In this document: positions 26,373-34,587 of the stretch, piece by piece
Numbering within the stretch: position 1 is the stretch's first letter
Layout: every line of letters begins with the position of its first letter
Made by a program: the position numbers and the translations under genes
Notes under the pieces: model-generated
The model's input: the letters and a program-made list of their open reading frames with translations, nothing else
Told to the model about the DNA's origin: nothing
Databases searched by the model: none
NCBI GenBank assembly: GCA_046729855.1
Contig: JBKPHM010000133.1
Location: 1-37,460, forward strand
Source: DATHSY01 sp046729855
Lineage (GTDB): Bacteria > Actinomycetota > UBA4738 > HRBIN12
Reading direction: 5' to 3'
Length of the DNA: 37,460 nucleotides

Positions 26373-28172
26373 ATGAGACGCTTCCGCGCGCTCGCCATCG
26401 CCAGCACCGTCGCCACCGCCGCGCTCGTGGCGTGGGGGGGCCTCGTGCGGGCGACGGGCTCTGGGGACGGTTGTCCGGACTGGCCGAAGTGCTTCGGACG
26501 ATGGATCCCGCCGTTGGAGTACCACGCGGTGATCGAGTACACGCATCGATCGCTAGCCGTGATCGCGTTCGGGCTGCTCGCGGTGCAGGCCGCCGTCGTG
26601 TTCCTGCGGTACCGGAGCCGCCCCGAGCTGGTCTGGCCGGCCGCGCTGGTCCTCCCGATCTTCTTCTTCCAAGCGGCGCTCGGCGCCGTCGTCGTCAGCA
26701 CCGGCCTCGATCCGTCGTGGGTGACGGCGCACTTCGCGGTCGCGATGCTCACGATGGCAGTGCCGGTCGTCATGCTCGTCGCCGTGCTCACCGAGGGCCG
26801 CCGCGGCGGCGCCGACCGCCGGTTCCCCCGGCTGACGGCGTGGACGGCGGCCGGGACGTTCGCGCTGCTGCTGTTCGGGACGTACGTCCGGGCCGAGAGC
26901 GCGGGCCTGGTGTTCGACGACTGGCCGTTGATGGACGGGCGGCTCGTGCCGACGCTCGGTGGCGCCGCCAGCGTTATGTTCGCCCACCGGGTCCTGGCCG
27001 CGCTCGTAACGCTCCTCGTCCTGTGGGTCGCGATCCGCGCGCGGACGCTGCCCGGTCGGCCACGAGTGCTGACCTGGCTCTCGTCGGCCGCGCTGGCACT
27101 GTTCGTCGCGCAGGTGCTCGTCGGCGCCGCGAACGTGTTGAGCGGGCTCGACGTCTGGGCGCGCGCGACGCATGTCGCGCTGTCGGCGGCGATCTGGAGC
27201 GCGCTGGTGGCGCTCGCCGCGTTCGCACGCTGGACCCCGGTCGCGCCGCTCCCGACGCCGTCGGGCGACGGCCAGGCGCCCCGCGAGGGGGACCGGGACC
27301 GCTCGCTCCGCGAGACGGCGTCGGCGTACTTCGCGCTGACCAAGCCGCGGATCGTCGTGCTGCTTCTCATCACCACGGTACCGGCGATGGTGCTGGCCCA
27401 GCGAGGGATCCCGTCGGTGTGGCTCATCCTGGCCACGCTGGTGGGCGGGTCTATCGCCGCCGGCTCGGCGAACGCGATCAACTGCTATCTGGACCGTGAC
27501 ATCGACGAGATCATGCGCCGGACGCGGCGCCGTCCGCTGCCGGCGCACGCGGTGACGCCCGACGACGCGCTGCGGTTCGGGTACGTCCTCGGTGCCGTCG
27601 CGTTCTTCTTCCTCGCGATCGCCGTCAACGTGCTGGCGGCCGCGCTCTCGCTCGCCGCGATCGCGTTCTACGTCTTCGTGTACACGCTGTGGCTGAAGCG
27701 CACGAGCACGCAGAACATCGTGATCGGCGGTGCGGCGGGCGCGGCGCCCGCGCTGATCGGCTGGGCGGCCGTGACCGGCGACGTCGGACTGCCGGCCTGG
27801 GTGCTGTTCGCGATCGTCTTCGTGTGGACGCCGCCGCACTTCTGGGCGCTCGCGCTGCGCTATCAGACCGACTACCGGGCGGCCGGCGTGCCCATGCTGC
27901 CGGTCGTTCGTGGCGAGGAGGAGACGCGTCGCCAGATCCTGCTGTACTCGCTGGTGCTGTTCGCGACGACGCTCGCCCTCTACCCGCTCGGACGGATGGG
28001 CCCCGTCTACCTGGCCTCTGCGATCGCCCTCGGCGGGATGTTTGTGTGGCGCGCGCTGCGGCTGTACCGGGAGCGGGTCCCCGCGCACGCCGTCGGCCTG
28101 TTCAGGTTCTCGATCGTCTACCTGGCACTGCTGTTCACCGCCGTCGCCATCGACGGCCTGCTCGCCGCGTAG
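26373..28172 (+). CDS. ctaA-ctaB: Fused heme A synthase (CtaA) / heme O synthase, protoheme IX farnesyltransferase (CtaB)
   Basis: One polypeptide of 599 residues carrying both steps from heme B to heme A. The CtaA half (about 1-285, eight helices) has the paired cysteines C34 and C40 (GCPDWPKC), the EYTHR motif (E55, H58) and further heme histidines H120, H205 and H267. A hydrophilic linker (about 288-315) leads to the CtaB half, a UbiA-family prenyltransferase with NAINCYLDRDIDEIMRRTRR (about 367-386) for Mg-prenyl diphosphate and YTLWLKRTSTQNIVIGGAAG (about 437-456). Start ATG 26373 gives the CtaA N-terminus; no strong Shine-Dalgarno is visible. It is the only plus-strand gene, divergent from the prenyl synthase and convergent with tlpA. 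The adjacent caa3 oxidase is the obvious user of heme A. Confidence 0.93.
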   Translation: MRRFRALAIASTVATAALVAWGGLVRATGSGDGCPDWPKCFGRWIPPLEYHAVIEYTHRSLAVIAFGLLAVQAAVVFLRYRSRPELVWPAALVLPIFFFQAALGAVVVSTGLDPSWVTAHFAVAMLTMAVPVVMLVAVLTEGRRGGADRRFPRLTAWTAAGTFALLLFGTYVRAESAGLVFDDWPLMDGRLVPTLGGAASVMFAHRVLAALVTLLVLWVAIRARTLPGRPRVLTWLSSAALALFVAQVLVGAANVLSGLDVWARATHVALSAAIWSALVALAAFARWTPVAPLPTPSGDGQAPREGDRDRSLRETASAYFALTKPRIVVLLLITTVPAMVLAQRGIPSVWLILATLVGGSIAAGSANAINCYLDRDIDEIMRRTRRRPLPAHAVTPDDALRFGYVLGAVAFFFLAIAVNVLAAALSLAAIAFYVFVYTLWLKRTSTQNIVIGGAAGAAPALIGWAAVTGDVGLPAWVLFAIVFVWTPPHFWALALRYQTDYRAAGVPMLPVVRGEEETRRQILLYSLVLFATTLALYPLGRMGPVYLASAIALGGMFVWRALRLYRERVPAHAVGLFRFSIVYLALLFTAVAIDGLLAA

Positions 28173-28211
28173 TGCCGGCCACCGTCATGTTGCCTGTCGT
28201 CGCCGTTCACC

Positions 28212-28739
28212 TCACGAGATCTCGGTCAGGATCTCTTGGAGACGATGCTCGTCGAGAGCGCCCACCACGCGGTAGCGCATCTCGCCGTCGGCGTCGATGA
28301 AGATCGTGGCCGGCAGGAACGGAACGTCGAAGTCGTAGGCGAGACTGCCCGCCGGGTCCTCGAGGCTCGGGTACGCGACATCGAACTCCTCGAGGTACGC
28401 GCGGGCGGCGGCGGGGTCGTCGCGGAAGTTCACGCCGACGAAGACGGGGCCGTCGCCGTCGGCCCTTCGGTTGGCGGCCGAGAGGACGGGCTGCTCGCGG
28501 CGGCACGGGCCGCACCACGTCGCCCAGAAGTTCACCACGACCGGCCTCCCGCGGTAGTCCGCCGGCGACAGCGTGTCGCCGAGCAGCCCTTCGCCGCGCA
28601 GCGCCGGCATGGCCCCCGAGAGCTCCGTCACGACCACGCTGTCCGGTTCGCCGGACGTGCACGCGGGGATTCCAAACGCGAGGACGACCGAAGCGGCGAC
28701 GAGGACGAACGGGAGCGTCGGGGAAGTCGGCCGTCTCAC
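28212..28739 (-). CDS. TlpA/ResA-like thiol-disulfide oxidoreductase, probable lipoprotein
   Basis: Thioredoxin-fold protein of 175 residues anchored outside the membrane. The N-terminus has a hydrophobic segment ending IPAC (Cys27), an imperfect lipobox. The active site is NFWATWCGPC (C76, C79), with the cis-proline in PFLPATIF (Pro143). The open frame continues upstream to 28817 into the neighbouring gene; GTG 28739 was chosen because it leads straight into the signal sequence. Relatives either reduce apocytochrome c thiols (ResA, with CcdA) or reduce Sco and the CuA site of subunit II (TlpA). Both tasks are needed here, since ccdA and ctaC lie upstream and no Sco-type gene is seen. It converges on ctaAB across 39 bases in which I see no clear terminator. 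Confidence 0.85.
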   Translation of the reverse strand: MRRPTSPTLPFVLVAASVVLAFGIPACTSGEPDSVVVTELSGAMPALRGEGLLGDTLSPADYRGRPVVVNFWATWCGPCRREQPVLSAANRRADGDGPVFVGVNFRDDPAAARAYLEEFDVAYPSLEDPAGSLAYDFDVPFLPATIFIDADGEMRYRVVGALDEHRLQEILTEIS

Positions 28740-28771
28740 GGACCCGATGCTACGACCGGCGTCGGCGTCGC

Positions 28772-29692
28772 TCAGCCGACCGTGACGGTCCCGTTCATGT
28801 CTGGATGCACGTCGCATTGGAAGTAGTACTCCCCGGGATCCAGTGCCGGGATGTTGTACTTCGCCGAGCCGGGTCCGTTCACGATGTCACCCCGGAACAG
28901 CGGCTCGGACAGGTCGTCGGGGCTCGCGTAGATCGCGAGGTTGTGCTGCTGCCCGGCGTCCTGATTGTTCAACGTGATCGTCGACGGATGACGCGGGGGC
29001 AGCTCGATCGAGTCCGTGTCGAACGTGAGGTTCTGCGCGGTCACGGTCGTGCCGCCCGGGCCACCGCCGCCGCCGGCCGGCGCCTCCTCGACGACGACGG
29101 TCCCGCTCATCTCCGGATGCACGTCGCAGTGGAAGAAGTACTTCCCCGGTTCGAGCGGGGGAATCTGATACGTGGTCGAGTCCGGGCCCGTGACGATGTC
29201 GCCCTTGAACAGCGGGTCTGTCAGCTCGTCCTCGCTCGGGTAGATCGCGATGTTGTGCTGCTGCCCGGCGTCCTGGTTGTCGAACGTGATCGTCGACGGC
29301 CCCCCGGCTACCAGGTGGATCTCGTCGGTATCGAACGCGAGGTTCTGGGCCACGACCGTCACGCCGCCGGGCGGAGGGCCGCCCTCGTGCTCACCGCCCT
29401 CCTCGGTCCCCGCGGTTGCGATCAGCGCCACGCCGCCGGCGAACATCGCGACCCCCGCGACGGCGCCGACGATCGAGGCGAGGACGGCCGACCGCACGAC
29501 GCGCCGGTTGGCCGCGATCCCGCAGACGACGAGGATCGAGGTCGCGACCACCACCGCGGTCGCCGTCGCGGCACTCGCCGGGAGCGATAGCAGGATCCGG
29601 GAGAACGCGAACAGCACGAGCGCGAGGACCGCGAGGATCCCGACCGGCATGAGGATGGGAAGCAGCACACGGTCCCGCGTTCGCGCCCTCAC
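28772..29692 (-). CDS. Membrane-anchored protein with two tandem cupredoxin domains
   Basis: 306 residues: hydrophobic helices at about 10-33, 45-61 and 68-93, then two type 1 copper domains exposed outside. Domain 1 (about 110-202) has H146, C189, H192 and M195; domain 2 (about 215-306) has H250, C293, H296 and M299, both complete sets in an HCDVHPEM / QCDVHPDM context. The domains share long identical stretches such as NQDAGQQHN, showing internal duplication, and a Gly-rich linker (about 205-215) joins them. Its place in the oxidase operon (GTG 29692 overlaps ctaG by 4 bases) suggests electron delivery to caa3 or copper handling. No characterised homologue is recognised. Confidence 0.85.
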   Translation of the reverse strand: MRARTRDRVLLPILMPVGILAVLALVLFAFSRILLSLPASAATATAVVVATSILVVCGIAANRRVVRSAVLASIVGAVAGVAMFAGGVALIATAGTEEGGEHEGGPPPGGVTVVAQNLAFDTDEIHLVAGGPSTITFDNQDAGQQHNIAIYPSEDELTDPLFKGDIVTGPDSTTYQIPPLEPGKYFFHCDVHPEMSGTVVVEEAPAGGGGGPGGTTVTAQNLTFDTDSIELPPRHPSTITLNNQDAGQQHNLAIYASPDDLSEPLFRGDIVNGPGSAKYNIPALDPGEYYFQCDVHPDMNGTVTVG

Positions 29693-30528
29693 CGGTGGAC
29701 GCTCCTCGCTCGGATGTCACGCTCGATCCCGTGCCACTTCAGGGCGTCCCAGCCCTCGCGCTCCTCACGGGCATGCCACTTGAAGAAGATGGCCGCGATG
29801 AACGCCCACAGGATCGCGCCGCCCACGAGCTTCATGATCAGCCCCGCGATCAGCTGGTCCGTCAACGCGGAGATCCCCCAGATCCGCGAGAAGGTCGCGT
29901 ACCGCACATACAGCACCGTGTGGCCGAACGTGAGGAACGACGCCGGGATCGTCGGCGCGAGCGACTGGAGGAACAGGTAGAGCATCTGTCCCGGCGGCGC
30001 GAGCGGCGGCGACTCCGGCAGTGGCGACAGCACCGGCCACCACATCACGACCGACGATCCGACGATCAGCACGTGCAGCGTGAGGTGCAACGCCTCCGAC
30101 GAGACCGACGCGTTCACCACGTCGGGCCAGTGCGTGAAGAGCAGGACGCCGTTGAACACGATCAGCGCCACCAGCGGCCGGGTGAGGAACGCGAAGGCGG
30201 CAGCGACCGGTCGTGGCCGCAGGACCGACCGCATCATCCACGCCGGCAGCCCCACCACCAGAAGCGGCGCCGCCGCCAGCGAGAACAGCAGGTGCTGCAC
30301 CATGTGGACGGAATACAGGTACCCCTCGGCGAGGTCGTGGATGGGGTAGTCCGCGGCGACCCAGAGCGTCAACATTCCAACCGTGAAGAAGGTCGCGCGC
30401 CGCCCGACGTCCGTCCGCTCGTGCGGCGCGGCGGCCGCGTGCCGGCGAACCGCGATGATGTATGCGAGCCAGACCCCGCCGAGGATCAGCCAGACGTCGG
30501 GGTGCGCGTGCCAGTCCGGGAGCCGCAC
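29689..30528 (-). CDS. ctaG: Cytochrome caa3 oxidase assembly factor CtaG
   Basis: Polytopic membrane protein of 279 residues with about seven helices, of the caa3-type CtaG family involved in building the copper centre of the oxidase. The diagnostic stretch is HMVQHLLFSLAAAPLLVVGLPAW (about 95-117), and a further histidine motif follows in LHLTLHVLIVG. The frame is open upstream to 30894 inside ctaF; GTG 30528 with GAGG upstream, 2 bases after the ctaF stop, gives a plausible N-terminus (VRLPDWHAHPDVW). It is unrelated to the Cox11-type CtaG of proteobacteria. Confidence 0.88.
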   Translation of the reverse strand: MRLPDWHAHPDVWLILGGVWLAYIIAVRRHAAAAPHERTDVGRRATFFTVGMLTLWVAADYPIHDLAEGYLYSVHMVQHLLFSLAAAPLLVVGLPAWMMRSVLRPRPVAAAFAFLTRPLVALIVFNGVLLFTHWPDVVNASVSSEALHLTLHVLIVGSSVVMWWPVLSPLPESPPLAPPGQMLYLFLQSLAPTIPASFLTFGHTVLYVRYATFSRIWGISALTDQLIAGLIMKLVGGAILWAFIAAIFFKWHAREEREGWDALKWHGIERDIRARSVHR

Positions 30529-30530
30529 GC

Positions 30531-30887
30531 TTACCTCGAGAACACGCCGAACGTCGCCAGGACGACGATGAACAGGGTGACGGCGCCGGCGAGCCCGACC
30601 ATGAAGAACCGAGCGTAGGTCCTGCTGTCGAACCGCAGGTGCATGAACCAGAGCACGACGAGCGAGAACTTGATCGTCGCGAAGATGAACAGCATCGGGA
30701 TCAGCAACGATCGGGCTGACTCGAGGTAGTAGATCGCGACCTCGGCAGCGGTCACGACGCCGAGGACGATCGCGATCCGGATGTACTGTTTGGGGCTCGG
30801 GTGGCGCGCCGTCCTGCCGCCGTGGCGGCGGGCCGCGTAGGCCTCGGTCTCGGTCAGGCCAGTCCCGTGGGTCTCGACGTCGCTCAT
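30531..30887 (-). CDS. ctaF: Cytochrome c oxidase subunit IV (CtaF)
   Basis: Small membrane subunit of 118 residues with three helices (about 37-53, 60-81 and 93-114), the prokaryotic subunit IV fold that stabilises the oxidase. The family block FATIKFSLVVLWFMHLRFDSR is present (about 69-89). ATG 30887 overlaps the ctaE stop by 4 bases; the frame is open further upstream only inside ctaE. Lies in the usual C-D-E-F order. Confidence 0.9.
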   Translation of the reverse strand: MSDVETHGTGLTETEAYAARRHGGRTARHPSPKQYIRIAIVLGVVTAAEVAIYYLESARSLLIPMLFIFATIKFSLVVLWFMHLRFDSRTYARFFMVGLAGAVTLFIVVLATFGVFSR

Positions 30888-31510
30888 GCGGCACCCGCCG
30901 GGGGTCCGGTCGGGATCAGGTACACGATCGTGAAGATCACGATCCACACGATGTCGACGAAGTGCCAGTACAGGCCGACCAGCTCCACGCTGAGGCTGTT
31001 CTCCCGCGTGATCTTGCCCGTGAACGACATCATCAGCAGCGACAGCAGCATCAGGATCCCGATGGCGACGTGCGTCCCGTGAAAGCCCGTCAGCACGTAG
31101 AACGTCGTGCTGAACAGGTTCGTGGTTAGCGTCAACCCCTCTCGCGCGAACGTCGTGAACTCGTACACCTGGCCGCCGACGAACGTCGACCCAAGCAGGG
31201 CCGTCGCGAGCAGCCAGACCCGGAGCTGTCCCAGGTCGCCCCGCTGGATCGCCGCGAGCGCCAGCACCATCGTCAGCGAGCTCGCAAGCAGCACGAACGA
31301 GCTGACCGAGGTATACGGGATGTCGAAGACGTCGCTCGGGTACGGTGGCTTGATGCTCGCGCCGCGGTAGAGCACGTACGTCGAGATCAGCGCCCCGAAC
31401 AGCAGGCAGTCCGACGCAAGGAAGATCCACATCGCGAGCTTCGTGTTCGGCAAGCCGGTGCTGGTCGCCTCGTGCTCGCTCTCGAAGATGTGCTGCTCGA
31501 GCGCCGCCAC
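30884..31510 (-). CDS. ctaE: Cytochrome c oxidase subunit III (CtaE)
   Basis: Membrane subunit of 208 residues with five predicted helices, the short bacterial form. Signatures are NTKLAMWIFLASDCLLFGAL near the N-terminus, VLTGFHGTHVAIGILMLL and VELVGLYWHFVDIVWIVIF. The open frame starts at 31594 within ctaD, but GTG 31510 has GGGGGA in front and follows the ctaD stop by 8 bases, so this start was chosen. Confidence 0.93.
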   Translation of the reverse strand: MAALEQHIFESEHEATSTGLPNTKLAMWIFLASDCLLFGALISTYVLYRGASIKPPYPSDVFDIPYTSVSSFVLLASSLTMVLALAAIQRGDLGQLRVWLLATALLGSTFVGGQVYEFTTFAREGLTLTTNLFSTTFYVLTGFHGTHVAIGILMLLSLLMMSFTGKITRENSLSVELVGLYWHFVDIVWIVIFTIVYLIPTGPPAGAA

Positions 31511-31518
31511 GGCTCCCC

Positions 31519-33390
31519 CTACTCCGCCGCCGGCTCGAGCGCCCAGCCGTACAGACCGACCATCAGGATCACCGCGCCGAGGCCGAGGAGCCATGGCGAG
31601 AACACGACTCCGTACCCGATGAGCGGGAAGCCGGCCGACGCGACGACCGGCCAGTACGACGGCGACGGCATGTGGATCCCGTGCCCGTGCGTCTCACCGT
31701 GCCCGCCGGGGTCCCCGTTCGCGCCGCCGGCAGGCACCGGCACGACCCGCCCCGTCTTGGTCTCCGCGTACTTGCGGTGCCAGAAGTCATCGAGGGCGTG
31801 GACCTCCGGGATGTCCTCGAAGTTGTAGGCGGGCGGCGGCGAGCTGGTCGTCCACTCGAGCGTGCGTGCGTCCCAGGGGTCGGCCGGCGCGTCCTTCGGT
31901 CGCCGGAAGCTCGAGACGGCCATCACCGCGAACTGGAGGACACCGAGCGCGATGATGAACGCCCCCACGGTCGCGGCCGTGTTCCAGAACGTCAGGCCGA
32001 GCGACGCCGGGTAGCTGTGGATCCGCCTCGGCATCCCCTGAAGTCCGAGCACGTGCATCGGCGCGAACGTCAGGTTGAACCCGATCGCCAGCATCCAGAA
32101 GTTGACCTTCCCCCACCGCTCGTTGAGGAGGCGGCCGAAGATCTTCGGCCACCAGTAGTAGATCCCCGAGAACAGCCCGAAGATCGCGCCTCCCACGAGC
32201 ACGTAGTGGAAGTGCGCGACGATGTAGTACGTGTCGGTCTGCTGATAGTCGGCCGGGACGACGGCGTGCGTCACGCCCGACAACCCGCCAACGATGAACT
32301 GCGCGATGAAGGCGATCGAGAACAGCATCGGCGTCGTGAAGCGGATGTCGCCCCTCCACAGCGTGCCGAGCCAGTTGAAGATCTTCACGCCCGTCGGGAC
32401 GGCGATGATCATCGTGGAGATGCCGAAGGCCGTGTTGGCCACAGGCCCGAGTCCCGTGGCGAACATGTGGTGCGCCCAAACGCCGAAGCCGATGAAGCCG
32501 ATCGCGATGCCGCTGAACACGACGAACTGGTAGCCGAACAGCGGCTTGCGCGCGAAGACGGGCAGGACCTCCGAGACGATCCCCATCGCGGGCAGGATCA
32601 GGACGTAGACCTCCGGGTGCCCGAACAGCCAGAACAGGTGCTGCCACAGCACCGGGTCGGCGCCGGCGGCCGGGTCGAAGAAGTGCGTGCCGAACCGCTT
32701 GTCGAACAGCATCTCGAACAGGCCGACCGTGATGATCGGGAGCGCAAACACCAGGAGGAACTGCACGACCAGCGCCATCCACATGAACACCGGCAGCCGG
32801 AACATCGTCATGCCCGGCGCGCGCATGTTGATGATCGTGACCACGAGGTTCACCGCCGACACGGTCGAGGCGACGCCGGTGATGATGAGGCCGGTCGCGT
32901 AGAAGAGCATGTTGTTGCCGGGCTCGACGGTCGACAGCGGGGCGTACCCGAACCACCCGCCGTTCGGCGCGCCGCCCAGGAGGAAGCTCGAGTAGATGAA
33001 CAGACCGCCGGACAGGAAGACCCAGTAGCTGAACGCGTTCAGCCGGGGGAACGCGACGTCGCGCGCGCCTATCTGCAGCGGGATCAGGTAGTTGAAGAAC
33101 GCCGCCGACAGCGGCATCACGACCAGGAAGATCATCGTGATGCCATGCATCGTGAAGAACTCGTTGTACGTCTCTGCCGAGATGAGGTTCTGGTCCGGCC
33201 GCGCGAGCTGGAGGCGGATGGTCAGTGCCTCGGTGCCGCCGATTAGGAAGAACGCGAACGCGGTAATCCCGTACAGGATGCCGATCCGCTTGTGGTCGAC
33301 CGTCGTGACCCAGCTCCAGAAGCCGGCCGTCGCGGTCGGCCGGCGCGTGAACCACCGGCCGTGCTCACCGGGCACGCTCACGCTCGCCAC
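31519..33390 (-). CDS. ctaD: Cytochrome c oxidase subunit I (CtaD, caa3 type)
   Basis: Catalytic heme-copper subunit of 623 residues. Heme a ligands are H82 (FTMHGITMIF) and H395; heme a3 is on H393 (VAHFHYVLVGG). CuB ligands are H258, H307 and H308 (FGHPEVYVLILP, WAHHMF), with Y262 positioned for the His-Tyr cross-link. E260 at the end of the D channel and K336 of the K channel (PTGVKIFNWLGT) make it an A1-type proton-pumping oxidase. The last 100 or so residues add hydrophilic sequence and terminal helices beyond the 12-helix core. GTG 33390 has AGGAGG at 6-base spacing, the best ribosome-binding site in the operon. O2 is reduced to water with electrons from subunit II. Confidence 0.96.
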   Translation of the reverse strand: MASVSVPGEHGRWFTRRPTATAGFWSWVTTVDHKRIGILYGITAFAFFLIGGTEALTIRLQLARPDQNLISAETYNEFFTMHGITMIFLVVMPLSAAFFNYLIPLQIGARDVAFPRLNAFSYWVFLSGGLFIYSSFLLGGAPNGGWFGYAPLSTVEPGNNMLFYATGLIITGVASTVSAVNLVVTIINMRAPGMTMFRLPVFMWMALVVQFLLVFALPIITVGLFEMLFDKRFGTHFFDPAAGADPVLWQHLFWLFGHPEVYVLILPAMGIVSEVLPVFARKPLFGYQFVVFSGIAIGFIGFGVWAHHMFATGLGPVANTAFGISTMIIAVPTGVKIFNWLGTLWRGDIRFTTPMLFSIAFIAQFIVGGLSGVTHAVVPADYQQTDTYYIVAHFHYVLVGGAIFGLFSGIYYWWPKIFGRLLNERWGKVNFWMLAIGFNLTFAPMHVLGLQGMPRRIHSYPASLGLTFWNTAATVGAFIIALGVLQFAVMAVSSFRRPKDAPADPWDARTLEWTTSSPPPAYNFEDIPEVHALDDFWHRKYAETKTGRVVPVPAGGANGDPGGHGETHGHGIHMPSPSYWPVVASAGFPLIGYGVVFSPWLLGLGAVILMVGLYGWALEPAAE

Positions 33391-33412
33391 GTTTGCCTCC
33401 TCTCGTGCGACA

Positions 33413-34516
33413 TCACTCGAGCGTCTCCAGGTACGCGACGACGGCATCGACCTGCTCGGGCGTCAGCCCGAGCGTCTTCAGACCGGAGGGCATGAACGAG
33501 CCCGACTTCATCGACGGCGCGTCGCTCACCCACTTCGTCAGGTTCTCGGTGTTGATGTCGAAGATGCAGCCCGCGAAGCAGTCCCGGCTCATCAGGTGCG
33601 TGAGGTTCGGCCCCTGGATCGCGCCGGCCACGGGCTCTCCCTGGGCGTCGGTCAGGCCGTTCACCGTATGGCATTGGATGCAGTTCTGCGCGAAGACCTC
33701 CTGGCCCTGCGCGGCCAGGCCGCTCGCCGGGGCCGCATCGGCCTGCTGACCGCGCACCCACGCATCGAAGTCCCCCGCGTCGTGGGCGACCACGCGGAAC
33801 CGCATGTACGCATGGGACAGCCCGCAGAACTCCGCACATTGGCCCTCGTACGTACCCGGCCGGTCGGCCTCGATCAGCAACGTGTTCGCCCGACCGGGAA
33901 CCACGTCCTGCTTGCCGGCGAGCTCCGGGACCCAGAACGAGTGGATCACGGCTCCGCCCAGGCCCGCCGGCAGTGGAAGATCGGCCTGACACTCGTTCGG
34001 CGCCGGCTGCGCCTCGTACCCCGACCCGGCGGAGCAGAGCGTCACGTAGACCGGCGTGTCGACGGGGATATGCAGCTGGTTCGCGGTGCTGACCTCGAGG
34101 TCCGGGTAGTCGAACTCCCACCACCACTGGTGACCGAGGACCTCGACCTGGAGGACCTCACCCGACGGCTTACGCGCCAGGTCGAAGAGCGTCGTGACCG
34201 TCGGGACGGCGATGACGACCAGGATCACCGCCGGCAGGATCGTCCACCCGACCTCGAGCCTGGTGTTGCCGTGGATCTGCGGCGGCACGTCGGTGCGCGT
34301 CTTCCGGTGGCGGTACCTGATCAGGAACCAGACCAGCGCGCCCTCGACGAGAACGAACACCCCCACTGCCATCCAGAACACGGGAGTGAACAGGTTGTCG
34401 ATCGTGTCCGCGTACGGACCCGCGGGTTCGAGGGTGCTCTGGGTCGCGTCGGGAGAACACGCGGCGAGGAGAACCAGGGCGAGCGCGCCCAGCACGACCC
34501 GCGTGGAGTTCCGCAC
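33413..34516 (-). CDS. ctaC: Cytochrome c oxidase subunit II with C-terminal cytochrome c domain (CtaC, caa3 type)
   Basis: Electron-entry subunit of 367 residues. Lipoprotein signal ends LLAAC (Cys20); two helices span about 44-66 and 92-112. The CuA site is H192, C227, E229, C231, H235 and M238 (GQCAEFCGLSHAYM). A fused cytochrome c follows: CIQCH (C279, C282, H283) with probable axial Met342 (SFMPS). Two extra cysteine pairs occur, C161/C176 in an insertion in the CuA domain and C313/C317 in the heme domain. The frame runs upstream to 35665 through ccsA; GTG 34516 leads to the signal peptide, preceded by GAGGGG; GTG 34531 is an alternative. Heme attachment depends on the CcdA-ResB-CcsA genes just upstream. 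Confidence 0.94.
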   Translation of the reverse strand: MRNSTRVVLGALALVLLAACSPDATQSTLEPAGPYADTIDNLFTPVFWMAVGVFVLVEGALVWFLIRYRHRKTRTDVPPQIHGNTRLEVGWTILPAVILVVIAVPTVTTLFDLARKPSGEVLQVEVLGHQWWWEFDYPDLEVSTANQLHIPVDTPVYVTLCSAGSGYEAQPAPNECQADLPLPAGLGGAVIHSFWVPELAGKQDVVPGRANTLLIEADRPGTYEGQCAEFCGLSHAYMRFRVVAHDAGDFDAWVRGQQADAAPASGLAAQGQEVFAQNCIQCHTVNGLTDAQGEPVAGAIQGPNLTHLMSRDCFAGCIFDINTENLTKWVSDAPSMKSGSFMPSGLKTLGLTPEQVDAVVAYLETLE

Positions 34517-34550
34517 CCTCCTACCCCTCACCGAGCGTCGGAGCGGGCGC

Positions 34551-34556
34551 ACTGTA
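34551..34556 (-). promoter_or_regulatory. Possible -10 box before ctaC
   Basis: TACAGT on the minus strand, in the 71-base gap between ccsA and ctaC, fits TANNNT. No good -35 is visible, so this is only a candidate for a separate oxidase-operon promoter. Confidence 0.28.
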
Positions 34557-34587
34557 CCACCTGCATGGTGTTCGGACGGGCCGGGGA

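Noticed and set aside
28173..28211. Possible terminator between the convergent ctaAB and tlpA genes
   Set aside because: I could not find a stable stem followed by a T-run in either direction in these 39 bases.
31672..33246. Plus-strand open frame of 524 codons opposite ctaD
   Set aside because: Charged, repetitive translation without motifs; ctaD on the other strand has every catalytic ligand.
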